Of a stretch of 34,743 bases of DNA, positions 15,281 to 20,128 are shown piece by piece. This DNA comes from a virus. Below the pieces are notes generated by a model, which saw only the letters and a list, made by a program, of their open reading frames with translations, did not search any database and had not been told where the DNA came from. The position numbers and the translations under genes are program-made. The DNA lies in IMG/VR virus record IMGVR_UViG_3300036832_000873, positions 1 to 34,743 of that record. One strand, given 5' to 3'. The number at the start of each line of letters is the position of its first letter. Position 1 is the stretch's first letter.

Positions 15281-15330
15281 CACGCCACCTCCACGTATCA
15301 CGATGCGCCCTGGTTGTACCGTCTCAGGCG
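15281..15330. promoter_or_regulatory. Divergent intergenic region (minus operon / ParB module)
   Basis: Fifty bases separate two divergent start codons, so both promoters must lie here or inside the opposite gene. On the plus strand TACCGT (15318-15323) is a possible -10 placed for a near-leaderless start at ATG 15331. On the minus strand GATACG precedes the GGAGG of the 15280 gene. Both are weak matches. Confidence 0.35.
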
Positions 15331-15921
15331 ATGGCCCGCACCTTGGAGTACGTCGCGCTGGACGACCTGCAACCGGCGCAGCACAACCCCAAGCGCCACG
15401 ACCTGCCGCTGCTCGACCAGTCGTTCCAGCGGTTCGGCTACGTGGAGCCCATCGTCATTGACGAACGCACCGGACGCATGGTCGTCGGCCACGGCCGCGT
15501 CGAGGGGCTGCGCCGAGCCCACGCCGACGGTCATAAGCCGCCCGAAGGCGTCGACGTCGCGGACGACGGCCGATGGCTCGTGCCGGTGCTGCGCGGCTGG
15601 GCGAGCGAGAACGACGACGAGGCGGACGGGTACCTGCTCGCATCGAACCGGCTGGTCGAGGTGGGCGGCTGGGATCTCGACATGCTCGCCGACCTGCTGC
15701 CGACGTGGGACGAGAACGAGGCGCTCGGAGGCACCGGCTGGTCGATGGACGCGCTGCACGAGGCGCTCGGGCACAAGCCGTCTCGGTTCGACGCCACGCC
15801 ACAGTTGGAGGTCGCGTACACGTATCGCGTCGTCATCGACTGCGAGGACGCCGAGCATCAGGCCACGTTGCTCGATGCGCTGCGCGGCCAGGGGTTGCGC
15901 GCCCGGGCGGTCGCCCAATGA
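15331..15921 (+). CDS. ParB/Srx-fold nuclease-domain protein
   Basis: A 196-residue protein from ATG 15331. The first 100 residues are a ParB N-terminal domain: YVALDDLQPAQHNPKRHD, a GYVEPIVID strand, and the box GHGRVEGLRRA (residues 53-63), then an EADGYLLASNRL helix. Stand-alone phage ParB-domain proteins act as nucleases, CTP-binding clamps or partners of DNA-modification enzymes. They often sit next to or fused with DNA methylases. No central helix-turn-helix for parS binding is evident and no ParA is present, so a partition role is unlikely. It leads the module containing the ABC/GNAT and ASCH genes. Confidence 0.8.
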   Translation: MARTLEYVALDDLQPAQHNPKRHDLPLLDQSFQRFGYVEPIVIDERTGRMVVGHGRVEGLRRAHADGHKPPEGVDVADDGRWLVPVLRGWASENDDEADGYLLASNRLVEVGGWDLDMLADLLPTWDENEALGGTGWSMDALHEALGHKPSRFDATPQLEVAYTYRVVIDCEDAEHQATLLDALRGQGLRARAVAQ

Positions 15922-15931
15922 AGGGGAGAAC

Positions 15932-16144
15932 ATGAATCACAACTTCAACGAAGAGTGCCCCGAGGGCCCCTGCGATGCCTGCGTGCAACGCGTCGCACGG
16001 CGCGGGCGATGGCTGATTCGGCAGTTGCTGCCGCTGACCTACCGAACGACCTATCGCACGATGGACGACAAGACGCACTTCGCCGTCTGGCGCATGTGGT
16101 TCGGCCGCGTGTTCGCCCACGAGGAGCACGTAATCATCCCGTGA
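15932..16144 (+). CDS. Small CPEGPCDAC protein
   Basis: A 70-residue protein with AGGGGAG upstream of ATG 15932, 10 bases after the ParB-like gene. Near the N-terminus CPEGPCDACVQ offers three cysteines in zinc-finger spacing. The rest is basic and aromatic (RRGRWLIRQLLPLTYRT, HFAVWRMWFGRVF). I do not recognise it. Coupling to the ABC/GNAT gene makes a partner or regulator role possible. Confidence 0.65.
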   Translation: MNHNFNEECPEGPCDACVQRVARRGRWLIRQLLPLTYRTTYRTMDDKTHFAVWRMWFGRVFAHEEHVIIP

Positions 16145-16389
16145 TGAATCACGAGCACGAGTTCGGCGCGGCGCGATTTCGTGAGGTCGCCATGTGCCGC
16201 GCCGACGACGATTGCACCGAGCTGCGCATCGGCACCAGGCGCGGAGGTCTGCGCACGCTGACCGCCGACGAGTACGTGAGTGTGCTCTGCCGCATGATGC
16301 AGGACGTTGCCGTCGCGCAGGCCATGACGATCATCCACGGGCCCGAACGCGGCATGGCCCGGGCGAGAGAAGTGCTGGGGTACGGGTGA
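16144..16389 (+). CDS. Small protein upstream of the ABC/GNAT fusion
   Basis: An 81-residue protein from ATG 16144, overlapping the previous TGA by one base and followed by the ABC/GNAT GTG with a 4-base overlap. It has a beta-like start (AARFREVAMCRADDDCTELRI), then a helix LTADEYVSVLCRMMQDVAVAQA. No family recognised. Tight coupling on both sides suggests it functions with its neighbours. Confidence 0.62.
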   Translation: MNHEHEFGAARFREVAMCRADDDCTELRIGTRRGGLRTLTADEYVSVLCRMMQDVAVAQAMTIIHGPERGMARAREVLGYG

Positions 16390-17528
16390 AGGTCGACGTC
16401 GCCGTCTCGTGCACGCCGTCAACGACGATTCGTGCCGAGCAGGTCAGCGCCGCCTACGACGTGCCCGCCTCCGAGCGCCACACGCTGCGTTGGACGACTG
16501 AGCTCCCGTTGGACGAGCGCGAGTGGAACGTCGGTCTCATCGTCGGTCCATCCGGTGCGGGCAAGACCACGATTCTGCGCGAGTGCTTCGGCGAGCCCGA
16601 ACCGCTGAGCTGGGGCCGCTCGTCGGTCATCGACGACTTTCCCGACGTCGATCTCGAGTCCATCGTGGCGGTGTGCGGCGCGGTTGGGTTCAACACGATT
16701 CCGGCATGGCTGCGCCCGTACGAGCACCTGTCGAACGGTGAGCGCTTCCGTGTCGAGCTGGCGCGCCGCCTCATCGAGCCGCGCGACGTCATCGTCATGG
16801 ACGAATTCACCTCTGTTGTCGATCGACAAGTCGCCAAGATCGGCGCGCACGCCGTCGCCAAGCACGTGCGCCGCGAGGGTCGACGCTTCATCGCGGCGAC
16901 GTGCCACCACGACGTCATCGACTGGCTGCAACCCGATTGGGTGCTGGAGCCGACCAAGGCCCGCGACGTCGACGCCGATACCGGCGACGCCTTCACTTGG
17001 AGGTCTCTTCATCGCCGACCCGACATCGCCTGCCGGATCGAGCGCGTCCCGTTCTCGTACTGGCGGCTGTTCGCTCCATTTCACTATCTGACCGCGCACC
17101 TGCACCCGAACGCTCGCGTCTACGTGCTGTTCGCCGAGGACGAGCCCGCCGCCTGCGCCGGCATCTTGCCGAGGCCGTCACGGTTCGCCGGGCGCAACTA
17201 CGGCATCAGTCGTCTCGTCACGCTGCCCGACTGGCAGGGGCTCGGCCTCGCCTTCGCGCTGATCGACCGCGTGGGTGCGGCGTACGCGGCGAAGGCGTGC
17301 ATGATGCGCGGCTACCCGGCGCACCCCGCGCTGATCCGGGCGATGGATCGCTCGCCGGTATGGGCGCTTGAGATCGCACCGAAGGTGGGCAGCGTCGTGC
17401 GCGGGCCGCACTCATCGCTGCCCGAGAACTGGCACCAGGGCGCTCGCCCCAACGCCACGTTCCGCTACGTGGGGCCGCGCATGTCAGTCGCCGACGCGCA
17501 TTGCCTCATCGACGGACAACCTGGCTAG
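16386..17528 (+). CDS. ABC-type ATPase fused to GNAT acetyltransferase (COG2401-like)
   Basis: A 380-residue two-domain protein from GTG 16386. Residues 1-205 are an ABC ATPase: Walker A GPSGAGKT (54-61), signature LSNGER (115-120), Walker B VIVMDE (135-140), and an H-loop-like TCHHD (172-176). There are no membrane parts, so it is not a transporter. Residues 210-375 are a GNAT-like domain with the acyl-CoA-binding core LPDWQGLGLA (280-289) and the flanking GRNYGISRLVTL. This matches the family described as an ABC ATPase fused to a predicted acetyltransferase. Its substrate is not established to my knowledge. Phage Mu Mom, which modifies adenine in DNA, has a GNAT fold. The next gene encodes an ASCH domain. 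Together these suggest nucleobase acylation, an inference. Confidence 0.85.
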   Translation: MKVDVAVSCTPSTTIRAEQVSAAYDVPASERHTLRWTTELPLDEREWNVGLIVGPSGAGKTTILRECFGEPEPLSWGRSSVIDDFPDVDLESIVAVCGAVGFNTIPAWLRPYEHLSNGERFRVELARRLIEPRDVIVMDEFTSVVDRQVAKIGAHAVAKHVRREGRRFIAATCHHDVIDWLQPDWVLEPTKARDVDADTGDAFTWRSLHRRPDIACRIERVPFSYWRLFAPFHYLTAHLHPNARVYVLFAEDEPAACAGILPRPSRFAGRNYGISRLVTLPDWQGLGLAFALIDRVGAAYAAKACMMRGYPAHPALIRAMDRSPVWALEIAPKVGSVVRGPHSSLPENWHQGARPNATFRYVGPRMSVADAHCLIDGQPG

Positions 17529-17541
17529 AAGATCCCTCCCT

Positions 17542-17901
17542 ATGCGTCGCACGCATGACAGCATGTTCGTCATGCCGGGGCTCTCCTTCCAGAAGCAATA
17601 CATCGACCCGATCCTCGCCGGGCTCAAGCGCGTGACGGTGCGACGCCCGCACAACCACCTGCCGCACGCGGGCGACGAGATCACGCTGCACAACGGCCCG
17701 CGCCCCGCCTTCGCACGTGGCCGCTGCGTCGACGTGCGCCCGTTCACGCTCGATGATTGCGAGCGGCTGTTCGCCTTGGACGGGCACGATTCGCCCGAGG
17801 CGATGCGCGACGCCGTCGCCGAGCTGTACGGCGACGACGCCGAGCTGGTCGTCGTCGTGTTCCGCGTGTCCCGACGTCAGGGGCGACGCGTCACGGCGTG
17901 A
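17542..17901 (+). CDS. ASCH-domain protein
   Basis: A protein of 119 residues from ATG 17542; ATG 17572 (MPGLSF, 109 residues) is equally possible because neither has a clear ribosome site. The start of the domain, LSFQKQYIDPILAGLKRVTVRRP, is the ASCH hallmark. The rest follows the beta-barrel plan: HAGDEITLHN, ARGRCVDVRPFTLDD, a helix EAMRDAVAELYG, and a final strand ELVVVVFRV. ASCH domains resemble PUA folds and bind RNA. One characterised member, E. coli YqfB, removes acetyl from N4-acetylcytidine using Lys and Thr in its 'KTIT' segment. Here the equivalent segment reads KRVT, keeping both. The gene follows the ABC/GNAT gene by 13 bases. Confidence 0.85.
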   Translation: MRRTHDSMFVMPGLSFQKQYIDPILAGLKRVTVRRPHNHLPHAGDEITLHNGPRPAFARGRCVDVRPFTLDDCERLFALDGHDSPEAMRDAVAELYGDDAELVVVVFRVSRRQGRRVTA

Positions 17902-17997
17902 CGTATCCCGCCCCCTGTGCGCCCCTCCCGCGTCGGGCGCGTCGACGTCGAACCCTCGGGCGCACATGCTGCGCAGGCCTTACAGGCACGCATCCCC

Positions 17998-18051
17998 TAC
18001 CCGTGCAGGTTCCATGTGACATTGGAAAGGTGCGACGAACCTGCACGGGTA
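17998..18051 (+). repeat. 15-bp perfect inverted repeat, 24-nt spacer
   Basis: TACCCGTGCAGGTTC (17998-18012) and its exact complement GAACCTGCACGGGTA (18037-18051). The 54-bp size and arm placement resemble a serine-integrase attP. It could equally be a large operator or an RNA stem. Two shorter stems follow without gap: GGTTGTC/GACAACC (18056-18073) and GGGTAGTC/GACTACCC (18074-18096). Confidence 0.85.
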
Positions 18052-18130
18052 GAATGGTTGTCGATTGACAACCGGGTAGTCGCTCAGTGACTACCCCACA
18101 GGGCACGCACCCACGACCATGCGGGAGCGA

Positions 18131-18167
18131 TGTGCGATGACGACGGCGCCACAGCTTGAGTCGCACA
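18131..18167 (+). repeat. Conserved-loop hairpin, copy 1
   Basis: Stem TGTGCGAT (18131-18138) pairs with GTCGCACA (18160-18167), 8 bp with one G-U closing pair. The loop 18139-18159 is 21 nt, beginning GACGACGGCGCC and ending CAGCTTGA. The loop is identical to copy 2 and differs at 2 positions from copy 3. Confidence 0.75.
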
Positions 18168-18187
18168 CGTCGACCGTTCGGGGGCCG

Positions 18188-18233
18188 CGAGCGACGCGAT
18201 GACGACGGCGCCACAGCTTGAGTCGCTCGCTCG
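18188..18233 (+). repeat. Conserved-loop hairpin, copy 2
   Basis: Stem 18188-18200 pairs with 18222-18233: 12 bp with one bulged C (18195) and one G-U closing pair. The 21-nt loop at 18201-18221 is identical to copy 1, but the outer stem sequence is different while still complementary. Confidence 0.75.
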
Positions 18234-18247
18234 ATCGGCAGCGAGCC

Positions 18248-18260
18248 CGCCGCAGCTTGA
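18248..18260 (+). repeat. Degenerate partial copy of the conserved loop
   Basis: CGCCGCAGCTTGA matches the 3' half of the 21-nt loop. Flanking pairing is weak (TCGG 18235-18238 with CCGA 18264-18267), so this looks like a decayed or half unit between copies 2 and 3. Confidence 0.4.
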
Positions 18261-18303
18261 CATCCGAGAACGGTTCTCCTGTTGCGACACGTGCTCAGCG
18301 TGT

Positions 18304-18346
18304 CGACCATCGGCGACGACGGCGCTTCAGCTTGAGTCGGTGGTCG
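18304..18346 (+). repeat. Conserved-loop hairpin, copy 3
   Basis: Stem CGACCATCGGC (18304-18314) pairs with GTCGGTGGTCG (18336-18346), 11 bp including two G-U pairs. The 21-nt loop at 18315-18335 has CA changed to TT in the middle relative to copies 1 and 2. The stem shares no outer sequence with the other copies. Confidence 0.75.
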
Positions 18347-18371
18347 CGCGCGCTGCGCATGATGCCAGCAC

Positions 18372-18384
18372 GACACACGTAAGC
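18372..18384 (+). promoter_or_regulatory. 13-mer element GACACACGTAAGC, copy 1
   Basis: It lies 33 bases before ATG 18405. It is preceded 2 nt upstream by a bulged inverted repeat (18352-18369: GCTG, GCAT / ATGC, CAGC) and followed by AACCAACCAAGGAGACAACC carrying the AAGGAG ribosome site. Confidence 0.8.
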
Positions 18385-18404
18385 AACCAACCAAGGAGAC
18401 AACC

Positions 18405-18611
18405 ATGACCACCGATCCTCGCATCGGCCGTCGCGTGCGCCTCGTCCATTGTGGCGACGAGCACACGCGATTGGAACCCGGCGCGCTCGGCACCGTGACG
18501 TTCATCGATTCGATGGGCACGGTGCACGTGCGATGGGACGACGGGCACCAGCTCGGTCTCGTCTACGAGGCGGGCGACCGCTTCGACTTCGTGCGTGAGG
18601 GCGAGCAATGA
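18405..18611 (+). CDS. DUF4314 protein
   Basis: A 68-residue protein from ATG 18405 with AAGGAG at 18393-18398. The sequence IGRRVRLVHCGDEHTRLEPG, then GTVTFIDSMGTVHVRWDDG and LGLVYEAGDRFDFV, is the complete DUF4314 pattern, a small SH3-like beta barrel. The family is found on phages, plasmids and conjugative elements, and its function is unknown. It heads a three-gene overlapping operon and is the first gene after the hairpin-rich region. Confidence 0.85.
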   Translation: MTTDPRIGRRVRLVHCGDEHTRLEPGALGTVTFIDSMGTVHVRWDDGHQLGLVYEAGDRFDFVREGEQ

Positions 18612-18754
18612 CCGCCGCCAAGCGTTGCGAGCTGTGCGGCGAACGATTCTCGGAACGCGACGAGCGCGCCGAGATGTTCGACCCGACCCGCGAGCAGCCA
18701 TCGCTCATCGTCCACGCCCAATGCGGCATCGCCGCCGGTATGGAGGTGGCGTGA
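18608..18754 (+). CDS. Small CxxC / HxxC protein (48 aa)
   Basis: A 48-residue protein, ATG 18608, overlapping the previous stop by 4 bases (ATGA). RCELCGERF near the start and VHAQCG near the end give a CxxC...HxxC arrangement, a probable single zinc site as in short treble-clef fingers. Both ends overlap neighbours, which supports it being translated. No family assigned. Confidence 0.68.
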   Translation: MTAAKRCELCGERFSERDERAEMFDPTREQPSLIVHAQCGIAAGMEVA

Positions 18755-18987
18755 TGACGTGCTCCATGCCTGAGGCACACGACGCCCACATGGAGCTGAA
18801 CGGCGAATGCCCGTGGTGCGGCGGCGCTCAAGCGTCGGACATCGGCACGCTCGTAGCGACGTCGTTGACCGACCGAGCACTCATCGACCGCATGGCGAAG
18901 GCGCTCACATCGCCTCGCTCGTTCACGCCCGCCGAGAAGCGAGCACTCGTCACCGAAGCCAAGCGTCGATTCAACATCGACACGTGA
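18754..18987 (+). CDS. Small CPWCGG protein (77 aa)
   Basis: A 77-residue protein, ATG 18754, sharing one base with the previous stop. HMELNGECPWCGGAQ provides a CxxC knuckle. The C-terminal half is helical (ALIDRMAKALTSPRSF, TPAEKRALVTEAKRRF). Third gene of the DUF4314 operon; function not recognised. It ends before a strong hairpin at 19001. Confidence 0.68.
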   Translation: MTCSMPEAHDAHMELNGECPWCGGAQASDIGTLVATSLTDRALIDRMAKALTSPRSFTPAEKRALVTEAKRRFNIDT

Positions 18988-19000
18988 GGGAGCGCGTGGT

Positions 19001-19022
19001 GCGCAGCGGTTCGCCGCTGCGC
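19001..19022 (+). terminator. Perfect 9-bp hairpin with TTCG tetraloop
   Basis: GCGCAGCGG, TTCG, CCGCTGCGC. The UUCG loop is exceptionally stable, but no U-tract follows, as is common in actinobacterial terminators. It ends the DUF4314 operon. A second inverted repeat, GACGTC-TCAC-GACGTC (19028-19043), stands between it and the next 13-mer. Confidence 0.7.
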
Positions 19023-19045
19023 ATCCCGACGTCTCACGACGTCAC

Positions 19046-19058
19046 GACACACGTAAGC
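19046..19058 (+). promoter_or_regulatory. 13-mer element GACACACGTAAGC, copy 2
   Basis: It lies 33 bases before ATG 19079 and 2 nt after the inverted repeat 19028-19043. The following leader AACCAACACAGGAGAGAACC is identical to that of copy 3 and includes the AGGAGAG ribosome site. Confidence 0.85.
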
Positions 19059-19078
19059 AACCAACACAGGAGAGAACC

Positions 19079-19507
19079 ATGTCAACCAAGCAAGCGCTCA
19101 AGACTGCGGCCAAGAAGGCGACGCCGGCCAAGAAGGCGGCGACGTCGACCAAGAAGGCGACGCCCGCCAAGAAGGCGACGCCGACCAAGGCAGCAGCGAA
19201 GCGCACGCAGAACGACGAGCCCCGCGCTCGTCTGTCCGACGACGAGGTGCGCACGGCGATCCGTGGTGCGGTCAAGGCCGACCCCACGATGTCGTCGAGC
19301 TGGACTCGCACGTTGCGACACCTGCGCGCCGAAGGGCTCGGCGGCAGCGGCTACGTCCGCTTCCGTGAGCTGTTCGAAGAGGTGACGACAACCGGCAAGG
19401 CGATCGCCAAGAAGGCAACGCCGACCAAGGCGACGCCGAAGAAGGCGACGCCCGCCAAGAAGGCGACGCCCGCCAAGGCGTCTCGTCGCACCGCCACGAA
19501 GCGCTGA
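19079..19507 (+). CDS. Histone-H1-like, Lys/Ala/Pro-repeat DNA-binding protein
   Basis: A 142-residue protein with two basic tails of KKATPAK/TPTK repeats (residues 8-42 and 107-142) flanking a compact domain. That domain covers residues 50-103 (ARLSDDEVRTAIRGAVKADP, SSSWTRTLRHLRAEGLGGSG, RFRELFEEV). The tails resemble the C-terminal tails of mycobacterial HU and eukaryotic H1, which neutralise DNA backbone charge. The middle domain looks like a small helical DNA-binding fold that I cannot name. Likely roles are compaction of phage DNA, silencing in the lysogen or help to the integrase. The DNA of both tails is itself a repeated AAGAAGGCGACGCC-type tract, so length variation is expected. Confidence 0.78.
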   Translation: MSTKQALKTAAKKATPAKKAATSTKKATPAKKATPTKAAAKRTQNDEPRARLSDDEVRTAIRGAVKADPTMSSSWTRTLRHLRAEGLGGSGYVRFRELFEEVTTTGKAIAKKATPTKATPKKATPAKKATPAKASRRTATKR

Positions 19508-19521
19508 GAAGCGCGGAGGGT

Positions 19522-19568
19522 CATGCACCGCCTGTCGGGTGGTGCATGTGCCCGCTCCGCTTCGGAGC
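19522..19568 (+). terminator. Two consecutive hairpins after the H1-like gene
   Basis: The first, CATGCACCGCC/GGTGGTGCATG (19522-19532 and 19538-19548), has an 11-bp stem with one G-U pair and loop TGTCG. The second, GCTCCG-CTT-CGGAGC (19554-19568), ends 3 nt before the next 13-mer. The first is the likely terminator; the second belongs to the repeated hairpin-plus-13-mer layout. Confidence 0.65.
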
Positions 19569-19571
19569 AAC

Positions 19572-19584
19572 GACACACGTAAGC
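19572..19584 (+). promoter_or_regulatory. 13-mer element GACACACGTAAGC, copy 3
   Basis: It lies 34 bases before ATG 19606. Its downstream leader matches copy 2 base for base through AGGAGAGAACCA, showing that the leader was duplicated as a unit. Confidence 0.85.
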
Positions 19585-19605
19585 AACCAACACAGGAGAG
19601 AACCA

Positions 19606-20034
19606 ATGAGCTACAACGATGCGACCGTCGAAGGCGCGCCCGCGCCGTCGTTCATCGTCGGAGCAGCTATGGAGGCCGAGCGCGTCCGTGGTCTGCTCAC
19701 CGACGTCGAGCGGTTGTCCGAGCGAGTGCTTCAAGCCGAACGGCTGGCGAGCACCCGTGCGACGTCGCTCAGCGACTTCCAGGAGTACGTCGCCAAGGTC
19801 ACCGCGAACTTCGAGCGTGGGTGCCGTGCTGGCAAGCGTGAGTTCCTCGAGGAACTCGGGCTCGAGATGCCGCCTCGTCGGTTCGACGTCACGGCGCACG
19901 TCGCGTTCACCGTCGAGCTGGACGAGGACGAGGTGTACGAGCACACGTTCCGCGAGCTGATCGAGGACGCGTGGCACGGCAACACCGACATCTCCGTCGA
20001 CTCCATCGAGTTCGAAGAGGACAACGACGCCTGA
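19606..20034 (+). CDS. Unrecognised 142-aa protein
   Basis: A 142-residue protein from ATG 19606; the frame extends back to 19546 only through the 13-mer leader. Residues 20-75 are a likely coiled coil (AMEAERVRGLLTDVERLSER, VLQAERLASTRATSLSDFQE). Residues 80-142 are a mixed, very acidic alpha/beta part: FDVTAHVAFTVELDEDEVYE, ending SIEFEEDNDA. The acidic C-terminus next to a highly basic H1-like gene under the same leader suggests a possible partner or DNA mimic, which is speculation. No known family recognised. Confidence 0.7.
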   Translation: MSYNDATVEGAPAPSFIVGAAMEAERVRGLLTDVERLSERVLQAERLASTRATSLSDFQEYVAKVTANFERGCRAGKREFLEELGLEMPPRRFDVTAHVAFTVELDEDEVYEHTFRELIEDAWHGNTDISVDSIEFEEDNDA

Positions 20035-20045
20035 GCAACCAGGGT

Positions 20046-20097
20046 CGCCACCCGGTCAACACGTGAGATCGGGTGGCGTGCCCGCGCTGCTCAGCGC
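20046..20097 (+). terminator. Two hairpins between the 142-aa gene and integrase
   Basis: CGCCACCCG (20046-20054) pairs with CGGGTGGCG (20070-20078), a 9-bp stem with a 15-nt loop. GCGCT-GCTC-AGCGC (20084-20097) ends 2 nt before the next 13-mer. The first may terminate the upstream transcript. Confidence 0.6.
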
Positions 20098-20099
20098 AT

Positions 20100-20112
20100 G
20101 ACACACGTAAGC
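20100..20112 (+). promoter_or_regulatory. 13-mer element GACACACGTAAGC, copy 4
   Basis: It lies 29 bases before the integrase ATG 20129. The leader is shortened (GAACAGGAGAGAACCA) but keeps the AGGAGAG site, so integrase appears to belong to the same regulatory set. Confidence 0.85.
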
Positions 20113-20128
20113 GAACAGGAGAGAACCA

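Larger units (their letters stand above)
17902..18371 (+). ncRNA. Hairpin-rich non-coding region; candidate structured RNA or control array
   Basis: About 470 bases without a convincing gene, carrying many inverted repeats in a row. They lie at 17998-18051, 18056-18073, 18074-18096, 18131-18167, 18188-18233, 18266-18278, 18285-18305, 18304-18346 and 18352-18369. Three of them share a 21-nt loop. Possible promoter elements are TTGACA at 18065-18070 and TAGAAT at 18050-18055, but they are not well spaced with each other. Several stems close with G-T pairs that are stable only in RNA of plus sense, which suggests transcription rightward. Alternatives are an origin with iterons, operators, or an integrase attachment region. 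Bases 17902-17997 show nothing distinct. Confidence 0.5.

Noticed and set aside
15331-15921. Plasmid-type partition (ParB) function
   Set aside because: There is no ParA gene, no visible parS-like repeat and no central helix-turn-helix, so only the ParB N-terminal fold is claimed.
18131-18346. CRISPR array
   Set aside because: Only three full repeats with uneven spacing (about 62 and 114 bases between loop starts). The repeated part is the loop of hairpins with changing stems, the opposite of CRISPR repeats.
18199-18408. A plus-strand frame of 69 codons inside the hairpin array (MTTAPQLES...)
   Set aside because: Its only recurring peptides come from the repeated loop, it has no ribosome site, and it overlaps the start of DUF4314. 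The region is better explained as non-coding.
17891-18520. A minus-strand frame of 209 codons across the hairpin-rich region
   Set aside because: Composition is shadow-like (Arg/Ser/Pro) and it runs through the DUF4314 gene and all the repeats; no start signal.
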